Notes: generated by a model from the sequence alone, not told the origin. 52,183 bases of DNA from an uncultured Legionella sp. (GCF_937871865.1 NZ_CALMPD010000151.1:1-52183); one strand, 5' to 3'. Shown: positions 7,335 to 16,025, numbered from the stretch's first letter. Numbers and translations: made by a program.

Positions 7335-8837
7335 TTAATGGCAATGGGGATTGAGTTCAATTTGGGTTTTATTTCCTGATTTAATGAGGCGAATGTACTG
7401 GTATTCAATTAATGTTTCCAATACATTATCCCTTAGCTCTTTAGTACGTAAAGGGCTAAATTGCAGTATTTCTCTTGGGGTTGGCATTGCTGGTTTTTGT
7501 GTCAGGAGCCAATCAAGCAGTTTACGTGCCTCTTCAAGATAGGGTTGGGAGGATTGAGGCTCTAATAGTCGTCTGGCTTCACACAAATACCACTGGATTA
7601 GCGTAATGGCCTGCTCCATCTCTTCGGCGCTGATATCTCCTGTTTGTCCTGAAAAAAGATGAAACAGTGCTGCCATTCGCGCTGCATTTTCAGCGGCTTT
7701 ACTGGCAAAGTCTTTGATTTCCATCCACTGCCCCTGGGCTGTCAGGCCGGATTCAATAGTGTTAAAAAACCGAATCCATAACTGCTTGGCTTGTGGCGAC
7801 ATTTTCAGGGTGGGTAGGTTAATACACCCCACCTGAGTCAAGCGTTGCGAGTGATCAAGGCATTCTGTAATACGCTGTTCGTATTCATATAAACCAATCA
7901 TTTGTTCTGGTGGCTCTTGATAAAAACGACTTCCCATCGAACTATCGGGATAGGCGAGAAGACAACGTGCTAAAAATCCACTTTGACGATTAATACCTGT
8001 GGCCTGATGAATCATTTGGTTGAGTAGCAAGGGCTGCATCATTAAATTTAGCGTTAAGCGCCGATGTTCAATGATAAAACTTTGCGAGGTTTTACGATGT
8101 GCGGCAAAGGACTTACCTTCCCATAAGCGATTGAGCAAAGCAACAAAACGCAAGGGGTTTGATTGCATGCCGTGGCTACCGAGTATAATTCCTGCCTCAT
8201 CAGACCAAAGTGAGGCACTTGGCCAGCCATGCGCTAAATGAATAGCCAGGGCTTCCTGGGTTGCATCCTCAAAATATAAAGTAGGCTGTATGGGAATGTC
8301 AGGTTCCTGATGCACCAACTCTTCAAGGAGTTCTTTGTAGTGCTCACTGTCCTCGCCTGTATAGGTCGCGCGTTTGATTTGGGTGAGTAGCCCATCTCGC
8401 TCCATTTGCCAGGCTTTGTGCTGGGTTAGTGCGCTTAATCGTTCAGGTTCTCTCTTTTTTCTTATGTTGGCTTCCCACTGACGAATGGCTTTAGAAAAAA
8501 TGGAGTCAGCAGCACTTTTGCGCTCTCCTGAGCTGGCAATGACTAGAAAATATAAGGAAACAGGGCTGGTTAAATAGGTGTCACGAGCCACATTAGCATG
8601 AGACTGGCAGGCCAGAGAGAGGTTTGCTAAAGCACCATTAGCGACTAAGGATAGTGGTTGTTGCCCGTAGCGTTGGTAGGAATGAACCACACGTTGAAGT
8701 ATATTGGGTAATGCATCTAACGGGTATGGGGCTTCATTGCTTAGCCTAGTAACAAGGGGGATGGGCTGTTTCCAATAGCTCTCTTGAGCCTCTTGGTTGA
8801 TTAATGGGGTTGGCTTCTCTAAATATAGATTGGACAT
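7335..8837 (-). CDS. DUF3987 domain protein (primase/helicase-like)
   Basis: A 500-aa protein of the DUF3987 family (PF13148; YfjI-like), found on plasmids, prophages and islands and often annotated as primase or helicase related. The signatures are PLSLVANGALANLSLACQSHANVAR, then LYFLVIASSGERKSAADSIF (residues about 94-113, a P-loop-like GxRKS motif), LYFEDATQEALAIHLAHGWPSASLWSDEAG (Walker-B-like region), and a C-terminal helical region with a winged-helix-like segment. With no Rep protein recognised, this gene is one possible participant in replication, but that is speculation. Its closest neighbours are unrelated. Confidence 0.85.
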   Translation of the reverse strand: MSNLYLEKPTPLINQEAQESYWKQPIPLVTRLSNEAPYPLDALPNILQRVVHSYQRYGQQPLSLVANGALANLSLACQSHANVARDTYLTSPVSLYFLVIASSGERKSAADSIFSKAIRQWEANIRKKREPERLSALTQHKAWQMERDGLLTQIKRATYTGEDSEHYKELLEELVHQEPDIPIQPTLYFEDATQEALAIHLAHGWPSASLWSDEAGIILGSHGMQSNPLRFVALLNRLWEGKSFAAHRKTSQSFIIEHRRLTLNLMMQPLLLNQMIHQATGINRQSGFLARCLLAYPDSSMGSRFYQEPPEQMIGLYEYEQRITECLDHSQRLTQVGCINLPTLKMSPQAKQLWIRFFNTIESGLTAQGQWMEIKDFASKAAENAARMAALFHLFSGQTGDISAEEMEQAITLIQWYLCEARRLLEPQSSQPYLEEARKLLDWLLTQKPAMPTPREILQFSPLRTKELRDNVLETLIEYQYIRLIKSGNKTQIELNPHCH

Positions 8838-8934
8838 TAAATCGCGCTATAAAATTTGGAAATGAAGGCGTTATTTTACGCTTAGAGCTTCCCTGTTGTA
8901 AAATAAGTGCTGTATGTAGGAACGAGGGTGGATA

Positions 8935-9171
8935 ATGAGCAGAGAAGATGAAGAAAAAGTATGGGTAATTCAATGGCGTATTGATGCAAAAACGAATAGT
9001 TATGAAGATTGGCCAGGTTATAGCGCAACGCCTATGACCCGTAATGAAATGCTATCCGCTTTGGAAGACTGTTTTTCTAGGTGGCCTCATTATGAGTTTC
9101 GTGGGCATAATGTTCATTCGGCTGTAGAGCGTCTTAATAAATTGGATCATTCAATAAGCATTTCTAAATAG
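8935..9171 (+). CDS. Hypothetical protein, 78 aa
   Basis: An intact short frame with GAGGGTGG just before the ATG, divergent from the DUF3987 gene. The product is soluble, tryptophan-rich (VWVIQWRID, EDWPGY, SRWPHYEFRG) and carries a helical LNKLDHS tail. The 97-nt divergent gap contains a TAGGAAC half-site resembling the GTTC...GAAC operator, too weak to call. No family recognised. Confidence 0.5.
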   Translation: MSREDEEKVWVIQWRIDAKTNSYEDWPGYSATPMTRNEMLSALEDCFSRWPHYEFRGHNVHSAVERLNKLDHSISISK

Positions 9172-9241
9172 GGGGCTGATGATTCCCTTGAGTTTAAGCT
9201 ATTGCTTCTCTCTATACGTCTTAGATCGGCTGTTTATTTCA

Positions 9242-10144
9242 TCATTTCTCAAACCCTATTTGCAATTCTACTTCACTTTCATTCTCTTGCTTTTTCAGCG
9301 ACTTTAATAAGAAAAGACTGAAATCAAATAGCTGAATTTGTTTCAAGAGTTTGGAAATACGCATTGAGCGTTTATTATTGCGAGGAAGGAACATAATTGT
9401 TTGGTCGTAGAATGGTCGTGGAGCGGGGTAAAATCCAAATGGTGCGTCAAAATCGATACATTCATCACTAATGAAAGACCAGTCTTCACTATTTATAGAA
9501 AAAAGATCAAATTGATTTAATAAAGAGAATACGGACTGTGCATTTAAATTGAATGTATACAGGTTACCACATATAGGAACTTTTTTATTTAATTGAGAGG
9601 CCAGATATCGGGCTGCTGAGAAATGATGAGAACCCCCGCTATTGCATAAATGAATGCGTTTGTTATCCCATCCATAACAATAAAATGAAGGCTTATTGAG
9701 TATCCGTCCACGTTCCCACTGCAAATTTTTGTCTAAATTTTGTTCTGATACATCGGCAATTAAATTAGAGTTAACGGTTGTTGCGAACTCATCAAGGGTA
9801 GTAAACAAGTTCAGATTTGATTTTGATGAGCTAAGGCAATCAATGTCGCGAATATCGCACCACCAATTTTTTGTTTCGTTCACTGTGACCAGATGTTCCA
9901 GCTCTGGAATATATTGTTGTTGTATGGATTCGTATCTTTTCATGAGATTCAAGACGTATTTTTTATCAAAATGACAACCATCCCATTTATCCCAATGAAT
10001 TATTTGATTCGCATTGGCCGTTTGTGGTGGTATTTTCAATATCCCGTCCAGCGGTGGGTGATTTTTTATTCTTCTTATAAACCTTGCTGGGTGAAAAAAA
10101 CTTTCTTGTATCGAATCAATAATAAAATTAAGTACGGCTCCCAT
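9242..10144 (-). CDS. Hypothetical protein paired with the helicase-nuclease
   Basis: A 300-aa soluble protein I do not recognise. The start is placed at 10144 because AGGG precedes that ATG by 5 nt; the frame stays open 12 codons further. A central segment RIHLCNSGGSHHFSAARYLASQL has the shape of a ParB/sulfiredoxin-like GxHRxxAA motif, but the equivalent of the basic residue is histidine. That resemblance is weak. The C-terminus contains FMFLPRNNKRSMRISKLLKQ-like basic helices. It lies 123 nt downstream of the helicase-nuclease gene in the same direction, so a two-gene unit is likely; it could be the partner or an effector of a defence pair. Confidence 0.6.
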   Translation of the reverse strand: MGAVLNFIIDSIQESFFHPARFIRRIKNHPPLDGILKIPPQTANANQIIHWDKWDGCHFDKKYVLNLMKRYESIQQQYIPELEHLVTVNETKNWWCDIRDIDCLSSSKSNLNLFTTLDEFATTVNSNLIADVSEQNLDKNLQWERGRILNKPSFYCYGWDNKRIHLCNSGGSHHFSAARYLASQLNKKVPICGNLYTFNLNAQSVFSLLNQFDLFSINSEDWSFISDECIDFDAPFGFYPAPRPFYDQTIMFLPRNNKRSMRISKLLKQIQLFDFSLFLLKSLKKQENESEVELQIGFEK

Positions 10145-10267
10145 TCTCACCCTTTTTTTAGACGTGTTCCACCAACTCAAGGTTGGTAAAATAATGCCAA
10201 CGAGGTATTCGTTATTAACATATATCGAAACGCTGTTGTTTAGTTGTTTGCCCAGCCTATAAAGTGT

Positions 10268-12766
10268 TCAACTTTTCTTTTCTTTAAAAGCATTTGTATA
10301 ACTGGCGATAATATCATTAGCCTCTAACTTGTATTGTGCCAGATGTTGCTTGACCGTTGTACTGTCTTCAAACTTGTTCTCAGTGGCTATAGATTTTATA
10401 AATTGACGGGCGTTATTAACTAATTTTTCTAATAAGCTCTTATTTATTATTTTTATATTTTGACTTGGAGAGCACGCATACTCAAAGCAAGTAGATAAAT
10501 GAATCATAATAGGTACGCATTGGGCACCATTGCCGTAATTATTATTAAACCAAATTTCAGAACCATTCAGCTGATTACAATCGCGTTTGCAAATAAGCTC
10601 CGTGGTTGCACCATTTTTACATTCAATAACTAAAAATTTTAAATCATCCAGCAGCCAGAGATTATCTGGCCCTTTTCCATAATCATTTTCTGGACGTTGA
10701 CCTATAAATCCAAGAAGGTACGCTAACTCGTTCAAAGCATCCTCAAATATATTCGCAGTGTCTTCACTAAATATAAGTTTTGAAAATATTCCCTCCGCAT
10801 AGATAATAAGTTTGTTTCCATCCTTAAATTTGTCTTTTAAATAGGTAGAACATCGTATTGCTTGGGATCCCGTATAGGGTTTTAATGGTTTATAACCGAT
10901 GCCTTCGATTGGTTTAAGAACCCTTAAATTATCAGAAATAGCGGATAGTTGGGTTTTTTGCGATTCCACCTTATCGTACTTGTTTATATACTCGGACATG
11001 TATTGTTTTAATACGCCTTTTAATAAAAGATCATCGGTTGAGTTATTGATCTCATGCAAAATTCTGTTTGCTGCTTCTTGTGGTTTTCCTGAGCGATCTA
11101 AATCGTAAGCTTCTCTTAAAGCGATTTTTATTGAGTCAGATGTATTTTTATTGGAATAATTTAGGTCAGCCATAATACCTCTGCTTAACTCAACCCATTG
11201 AGGGTCTCTTTTTAGACAGTAGTTTATTACGGTTTTAATTTCCTCAACTCCTTTATCTTTTATTTGATCTGCTACCCTTTCTGATAATTCTAGTTGAGCC
11301 TTTGTCGCCGGTGAAAATAGTTCTAAAGTTTCGCCTGTATAAAGCTGAGAAGTTAGATCTTTTCCCATAAGAAAAATGACGCAATAATCATCATTAGATC
11401 GAACACCTCGCCCCATCCCCTGTTCCACTTTATGAGCGATTTGATTTACTCTATTCGAACTACCTGAAAGCTCGCTCTGGCGAATTTTATCAATATTATT
11501 TCGGGCGGTTGGTAATCCATCTATAACTAACAATCGGCAAGCATCTTCGGGCAAATCAATCCCATCATATTTGTTCACTAAAATCGTTAAGCCAATATGA
11601 GTCGTTTTAAGTTGTTCAATTCCTTGAAGGATAGTGTCTTTATTTAAAATGAGATCAGCTTCATCCTCCCAAAACTCCACTCGTTTGTTAGATGGGACAA
11701 TAACTACCACGTTATATTCTTTGGATAATTCTAAACATAATGCTTTAACATCACTATCGAACATATTCGTGTTGAGAGCTTGTGGTAATAAGATTAATCG
11801 ATCACCTACATCTCCCGCTGAATCTGGAGTGATAGGGTTATTAAGATATTGGGAGCAAACACCAAAATGGGTGGTTAAGACGCTATCGTCTGATAATGTC
11901 GCGGTCATAAATATTTTTCTTGATGCATTACTAATGGAAGGAATCGCATCAATTGGAATACAATTACTCGTAATTTCAATGGAATGTTTACTAATAACGC
12001 AACTGCATCGTTCTAAATTTTCTTTTATTAATGGCCATTTAAATTTTATGTCGTCATGATTTTTGTTTTCAATTAAAGCATGCATTACGTTACTTAGATT
12101 TTCTTGCCAGTTCCAATATGGGATCAGAATGTAAGCAAAGGGGTCTCCTGCTTTAATCTCCAAGTATTTTGCTTCCGACTGCCTTTTCATTGCTTCTTCA
12201 AAAAGGCTAAATAATTTTTTATATGCTGGGTTAGATGATGATACGTTCAAAGTGAATTGTTCTTCAACTGTATTGACGCACGCATGAGCATCATCAATAA
12301 GGAGCGTCTTAATGGGTATTTTTGCTCCTTCATCGCCCACACCAAAGACTGATTTCCCGTTAATTAATTTATATATATTAGTTACTAGAATTGCTTTTCC
12401 TTTTAAAAAACTCTCACTCTCAGGGTTATCAACGGCATTTAATCCAAGATCTTTGGCTTCGGATAATACTTGTTCTACTAAAAACTTATCTGGAACTATA
12501 TAAACTACAGGCCCTTTTTTCTCATTCAAGCAACTTTTTAAAATTAAAAGGCCAACCACTGTTTTACCGCCACCAGTATTCATTTTTATAACCAGGTTGC
12601 GTTCTTCTTTGCGGTCAAACCATTTGCTCCATACTTGAGATTGCACATCGCGGGGGTAATGGAATTTGTTTGGTTTTTTATTGGGTAAGGCGCTAAAAAT
12701 TTCTCTTGGCTTTAAGACTGTATCAACAGTTTGTCCTGTACTCAGTTTAGAAAAATCTAATGCCAT
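10268..12766 (-). CDS. XPD/DinG-like SF2 helicase with C-terminal nuclease-like domain
   Basis: An 832-aa protein. Helicase motifs seen: MNTGGGKT (Walker A, about residues 62-69), TLLIDDAHA (DDAH box near 168), MTATLSDD (motif III), and QGMGRGVRSNDDYCVIFL near 450 (motif VI of the Rad3/XPD/DinG group). About residues 698-716 read GPDNLWLLDDLKFLVIECKN, a PD-(D/E)xK-like nuclease core. Start placed at 12766 because AAAGGAC precedes that ATG; an upstream TTG frame has no support. Helicase-nuclease fusions of this kind are known in anti-phage defence (for example the Hna type). That role here is inference from architecture and a plasmid cargo position between toxin-antitoxin and replication-like genes. 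Confidence 0.8.
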   Translation of the reverse strand: MALDFSKLSTGQTVDTVLKPREIFSALPNKKPNKFHYPRDVQSQVWSKWFDRKEERNLVIKMNTGGGKTVVGLLILKSCLNEKKGPVVYIVPDKFLVEQVLSEAKDLGLNAVDNPESESFLKGKAILVTNIYKLINGKSVFGVGDEGAKIPIKTLLIDDAHACVNTVEEQFTLNVSSSNPAYKKLFSLFEEAMKRQSEAKYLEIKAGDPFAYILIPYWNWQENLSNVMHALIENKNHDDIKFKWPLIKENLERCSCVISKHSIEITSNCIPIDAIPSISNASRKIFMTATLSDDSVLTTHFGVCSQYLNNPITPDSAGDVGDRLILLPQALNTNMFDSDVKALCLELSKEYNVVVIVPSNKRVEFWEDEADLILNKDTILQGIEQLKTTHIGLTILVNKYDGIDLPEDACRLLVIDGLPTARNNIDKIRQSELSGSSNRVNQIAHKVEQGMGRGVRSNDDYCVIFLMGKDLTSQLYTGETLELFSPATKAQLELSERVADQIKDKGVEEIKTVINYCLKRDPQWVELSRGIMADLNYSNKNTSDSIKIALREAYDLDRSGKPQEAANRILHEINNSTDDLLLKGVLKQYMSEYINKYDKVESQKTQLSAISDNLRVLKPIEGIGYKPLKPYTGSQAIRCSTYLKDKFKDGNKLIIYAEGIFSKLIFSEDTANIFEDALNELAYLLGFIGQRPENDYGKGPDNLWLLDDLKFLVIECKNGATTELICKRDCNQLNGSEIWFNNNYGNGAQCVPIMIHLSTCFEYACSPSQNIKIINKSLLEKLVNNARQFIKSIATENKFEDSTTVKQHLAQYKLEANDIIASYTNAFKEKKS

Positions 12767-12821
12767 TTTATGTCCTTTAAAATGTACTGTTATTCGATGT
12801 TGGCTGTTGGCCAAATGTTTA

Positions 12822-13112
12822 TTAGGCTTGTAATTGCAATTTTAAGTGCATGTTGAGGGCATCAGCAACCTTTACCAACGTTTCTAATGATGGAATAAAC
12901 GAGCTATTGCCGCTTTCAAGGCGAGAAATAACGGATTGCTTGGTTCCAATTTTATTGGCCAACTCGGATTGGGTCATATGCCGCTTTTTACGAGCATTTA
13001 CAATCATGACGGCAATGTTATTAATGATTTGCTCACGCTCATAGTGCCTGGCAAATTCTTCGTCTTTATTGATTTTGTCGTCAATAAACTCATTTAAGGT
13101 AAGTGCTTTCAT
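12822..13112 (-). CDS. XRE-family antitoxin
   Basis: A 96-aa helix-turn-helix protein; the HTH is at about residues 40-62 (MTQSELANKIGTKQSVISRLESG), followed by the common FIPSLETLVKVADALNMHLKLQL ending. It overlaps the 3' end of the upstream toxin gene by 23 nt, so the pair is translationally coupled, toxin first. It is expected to neutralise the toxin and autoregulate. It is distinct from the antitoxin at 5380 in both HTH class and ending. Confidence 0.88.
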   Translation of the reverse strand: MKALTLNEFIDDKINKDEEFARHYEREQIINNIAVMIVNARKKRHMTQSELANKIGTKQSVISRLESGNSSFIPSLETLVKVADALNMHLKLQLQA

Positions 13113-13443
13113 GGTCGTATACCTCCATCATTCGTTTTTCAGCCAGTTCAATATCTTGCTTTGGTGCTTTTTGTGATTGTTTTTTGTAGGCGTGTAAAAG
13201 AACAATCACTTCTTTTTGGATGCACACATAAAAAAACCGATAACCACTGCGCGATGTTTTAATTTTAATTTCCCAAAGCGAGCCTTTAATTTGCCTGAAT
13301 TGCACCCTTGGGCTATCAAAACCCAACTCTTCAACGCTCTTTAAACAACCGGCAAGTCGCGCTATCTCATCGGACGGCAAATCATTTAGAAATTCCGCCA
13401 CAGGGTTTTTGCCCGATTGTTTTTGGTAAAATTTTATTCTCAT
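13090..13443 (-). CDS. RelE/ParE-superfamily toxin, phage Gp49-like
   Basis: A 117-aa Gp49-like/HigB-type toxin (PF05973). Seen: GKNPVAEFLNDLPSDEIARLAG, then RQIKGSLWEIKIKTSRSGYRFFYVC and VIVLLHAYKKQSQKAPKQDIELAEKRM. The LWElR/K...YRxFY core and HAYKKxxxKtPxxDI ending are the family hallmarks. It is the second such pair in the window and is more typical of the family than the first. Predicted mRNA interferase, plasmid maintenance. Confidence 0.9.
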   Translation of the reverse strand: MRIKFYQKQSGKNPVAEFLNDLPSDEIARLAGCLKSVEELGFDSPRVQFRQIKGSLWEIKIKTSRSGYRFFYVCIQKEVIVLLHAYKKQSQKAPKQDIELAEKRMMEVYDHESTYLK

Positions 13444-13481
13444 AGTATTTTATAGCATAAATGTGATATTTTGGAAAGCTT

Positions 13482-14300
13482 TTAACTAAAATTAGTCATG
13501 GAGTTTAGTTTGTTGCGTAACGTTTCCGAGTTATTCAATGCGATCAAGTTATCGAGCAGCTCCTTGATTGGTCTATGATTTTTAAGTAAAGGATTAGCCC
13601 ACAAAAACAAGATGTCGTTATCAGACAATATTTTTTGCACCATATCTGGTTTTTCTTCCAGTAAAATATCTATAGCACAAGCAACCAACCATTTAGACGT
13701 TGATAATTCACCTTTTGCGATTTCTTCAATGGTTTTCGGAGCAATACTTTTATCTTTATTAAAAAGCATCTTGGCCTTCTGGTGCAATTTTTCTGATTTA
13801 TTGTGGATGGATAATAATTCAGAGAATACGGCCTGTATCTTTAAGGACACGTCTGTTTTTACATTTTCAGATAATCCCAGTTGATTAAGCAGGGTTAGCG
13901 CGTGTTGTTTTTTGTCATCAGGAAGGCCTGCCGTTGCTATTTTAAGTTGACCAATAGCGGCACTAATCATGGCATCATAAACATTCAAATCGAGGAGTTC
14001 TTCAAAGCATAGCGTGCTTAATTCATCAAGAGTATCCATGAAACTACTGGGCAATCGGATTCTAAAATCCTTTTGTTCGGACAGCGCTTTTGTTGAGAAG
14101 TAATGCTCAATTGCTTTGAGATTGTTCATGTAGTGGTTTAATTCAATCGTTTCTTCCTGGCTTAATTTATCCCAGCCATTAAATTCATCGCAGTGATTTG
14201 CTTGAAATGAGCCATAAGTTGTTTTTTTATCGGCTGATTGCACATGAACTCTTGGGGGTTTATTCATGTTTGCCTTAACGGCAAACGATAATTTTTTCAT
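13482..14300 (-). CDS. Hypothetical plasmid protein, paralogue of 2073-2894
   Basis: A 272-aa soluble helical protein homologous end to end to the product of 2073-2894. Shared blocks are MNKPPRVHVQSADKKTTYGSF, FRIRLPSSFMDTLDELSTLC, LHQKAKMLFNKDKSIAP and STSKWLVACAIDILLEE. AGGAG precedes the ATG. It lies downstream of a frameshifted gene in the same direction. Unknown function; two copies in similar contexts (near a DUF932 gene, a toxin pair and a DWGF-family gene) show a duplicated module. Confidence 0.75.
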   Translation of the reverse strand: MKKLSFAVKANMNKPPRVHVQSADKKTTYGSFQANHCDEFNGWDKLSQEETIELNHYMNNLKAIEHYFSTKALSEQKDFRIRLPSSFMDTLDELSTLCFEELLDLNVYDAMISAAIGQLKIATAGLPDDKKQHALTLLNQLGLSENVKTDVSLKIQAVFSELLSIHNKSEKLHQKAKMLFNKDKSIAPKTIEEIAKGELSTSKWLVACAIDILLEEKPDMVQKILSDNDILFLWANPLLKNHRPIKELLDNLIALNNSETLRNKLNSMTNFS

Positions 14301-14351
14301 GGGTCTACTCCTGTTGATAGCCTACTCCCTATAATGGGAGTAGGGTGCTAA

Positions 14352-14676
14352 TCAATATTTATAATCGGGTATTTTTTCTATTCTATTATCAATGAATTCG
14401 ACCAGTTGATCACAATACACGCCTTTCATTGGTTTATAGGGTATTACTGGCCACACCAGCATGTCTGAAAAGTCTTTATTCAGGTAAAAAGAAATGTCAT
14501 ATAAATCGTGTGCCTCATCCAGCTCGATGCAGACAAATCCATCTAGGTATCGCGCATGATACTCTTAGTGCAAGCGCATTAGCAGATAGTTCATACCATT
14601 TAGACACGCCCCACGACCAAACGATGGCTTTATTGGTGTGCAGCAATTGTTGCTGGATAATTTCTGGAATGGTCAT
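14352..14676 (-). pseudogene. Frameshifted gene (about 108 codons)
   Basis: An ATG at 14674-14676 with AGGAGA behind it opens a frame reading MTIPEIIQQQLLHTNKAIVW, then SWGVSKWYELSANALAL. Near 14560-14570 the coding sense passes to another frame that reads EYHARYLDGFVCIELDEAHD and so on to VEFIDNRIEKIPDYKY and a TGA at 14352. Total length is 325 nt, one base more than a whole number of codons, so a single-base insertion explains it. The combined product looks like a small plasmid/phage protein family with WSWG near the N-terminus. A sequencing error cannot be excluded. Confidence 0.65.
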
Positions 14677-14719
14677 TGTGTTCTCCTATGTTTTTACTAT
14701 GTGTCATTAAGACAAGAAC

Positions 14720-14748
14720 AGTATAACAAGGGTGACAGGGAATATCAA
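14720..14748 (-). promoter_or_regulatory. Promoter of the frameshifted gene operon
   Basis: On the minus strand TTGATA (14743-14748), a 17-nt spacer and TATACT (14720-14725), followed by a TGTC-TTAAT-GACA inverted repeat. It is divergent from the 14869 promoter. Confidence 0.6.
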
Positions 14749-14754
14749 TATTTA

Positions 14755-14840
14755 TGATAAACTAAATTTATAAGATAAGTTTATCAATTTAGTTGACAGA
14801 GACGCGCTTTTTTGCGATACTGTATATGTTCCTTGAGAAC
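14755..14840 (+). promoter_or_regulatory. Bipartite promoter/operator of the DUF932 gene
   Basis: An upstream perfect inverted repeat TGATAAAC (14755-14762) / GTTTATCA (14779-14786) ends exactly 6 nt before the -35 TTGACA (14793-14798). A 17-nt spacer leads to GATACT (14816-14821). After 6 nt comes GTTCCTTGAGAAC (14828-14840). The geometry equals that of the three other promoters, although the upstream repeat has a different sequence. Confidence 0.75.
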
Positions 14841-14868
14841 AATAGTAAAAACATAGGAGAAACACATC

Positions 14869-15672
14869 ATGTTACCGATTTTATCAAAAGAAAAACTATT
14901 TAAATTAGCCCCCTCTATATTTACACAAGACAGTTCCCATAAAACAAGTACTAAGTACTCACCCATCGCTACAGAGCAAATCATTGAAAAATTAATGTCG
15001 GAAGGCTTTTTTCCAACCTGGGCAACTCAGACCAAAAGTTTGAAGCAAGAATCAAAAGCATTTGCAAAACACATGCTCCGTTTTCAACGCTATGATGCCA
15101 GGCAGAATAATCAGGGGCTTTATCCTGAGCTTGTCCTTATCAATTCTCATGATGGCTTGTCTTCTTATCGATTAATGGCGGGTCTTTTTCGGGTCGTATG
15201 CAGTAATGGAATGATTGCGGGGCAATCGTATGACGAAATTAGAATTAAACATCAAGGCGATGTGATTGGCAATGTTATTGAAGGCACTTATAAAGTGATT
15301 GAAACCGCGAACACAATGCTTGATGTCTCAGACGAGATGGCTTCAATTCATTTAAATGAGGATGAAAAAATGCTTTTTGCCGAAGCTGCCCATTCACTAA
15401 AATTCTCTGATGAAGAAGGGGGGATGATTGTTGCACCTAAAAATTTATTGCAGCCAAGACGCTATGTGGATCAAAAAGATAATGATCTGTTTACGGTGTT
15501 TAATGTTCTGCAAGAAAATTTAATTAAGGGCGGGATTCGCGGTCAGCGTTTAAATAAATACGGTTATACCACGCGAACAAAAACGAGAGAAGTAAAGGCC
15601 ATTGATCAAAATGTGAAACTAAATCGTGCCTTGTGGACGTTGACTGAAAAAATGATGGAAATGAAGAGGTAA
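14869..15672 (+). CDS. DUF932 domain protein
   Basis: A 267-aa full-length member of the DUF932 family (PF06067), frequent on plasmids, phages and conjugative elements, function unknown. Characteristic blocks: YPELVLINSHDGLSSYRLMAGLFR, VCSNGMIAG, IRIKHQGDVIGNVIEGTYKVIE, and a C-terminal NLIKGGIRGQRLNKYGYTTRTKTREVKAIDQNVKLNR. AGGAGA precedes the ATG. It is the intact counterpart of the truncated gene at 5826 and carries the same class of promoter, so both were probably expressed together, perhaps early after transfer. Confidence 0.85.
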   Translation: MLPILSKEKLFKLAPSIFTQDSSHKTSTKYSPIATEQIIEKLMSEGFFPTWATQTKSLKQESKAFAKHMLRFQRYDARQNNQGLYPELVLINSHDGLSSYRLMAGLFRVVCSNGMIAGQSYDEIRIKHQGDVIGNVIEGTYKVIETANTMLDVSDEMASIHLNEDEKMLFAEAAHSLKFSDEEGGMIVAPKNLLQPRRYVDQKDNDLFTVFNVLQENLIKGGIRGQRLNKYGYTTRTKTREVKAIDQNVKLNRALWTLTEKMMEMKR

Positions 15673-15685
15673 TTGGGGAATTGAT

Positions 15686-15709
15686 AAGCAAAGGGACATC
15701 CCTTTGCTT
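15686..15709 (+). terminator. Intercistronic hairpin after DUF932
   Basis: Perfect 11-bp arms AAGCAAAGGGA and TCCCTTTGCTT with a 2-nt centre, 14 nt after the stop codon. There is no T tract. The position mirrors the hairpins after the 3380 gene and the 91-aa gene. Confidence 0.5.
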
Positions 15710-15758
15710 CACTCCTAGAGCAAGTAATGGGCTAACAACAGAACATAGAGGGCACATG

Positions 15759-16025
15759 ATGAAATTAAGATTATATCACGGACGCAATACCCCAGAACAA
15801 GAAATGAATGACGATTGGGGTTTCGAGGGGGCAACACTGAATGGTGTTGATGGGATGATATGGACTTATGGCGTGCCACGAGTGTATTTTGTTAATGATA
15901 GTGCTTTAAAGGAAGCTAAGGATTTAACGGGATGGGATGAGCTAGGAGATGGCTTGGAAATGTGCGTTTATGAGGATTTAATTAAAACCAAAGACGGGTA
16001 CTTTGGGGATTGGGAATTAATTTGA
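15759..16025 (+). CDS. Small plasmid protein, paralogue of 4485-4760
   Basis: An 88-aa protein MKLRLYHGRNTPEQEMNDDWGFEG..., aligned over its full length with the product at 4485 (shared LYHGRxTP, DWGFxG, TYG, LTGWDELGDG, and DGYFGDWEL). The start is the second of two adjacent ATGs because it matches the paralogue start and gives better spacing to GAGGG. It is probably co-transcribed with the DUF932 gene. Function unknown. Confidence 0.7.
   Translation: MKLRLYHGRNTPEQEMNDDWGFEGATLNGVDGMIWTYGVPRVYFVNDSALKEAKDLTGWDELGDGLEMCVYEDLIKTKDGYFGDWELI

Noticed and set aside
11634..12059. 141-codon plus-strand frame
   Set aside because: Antisense to the helicase gene with no ribosome site or protein-like motif.
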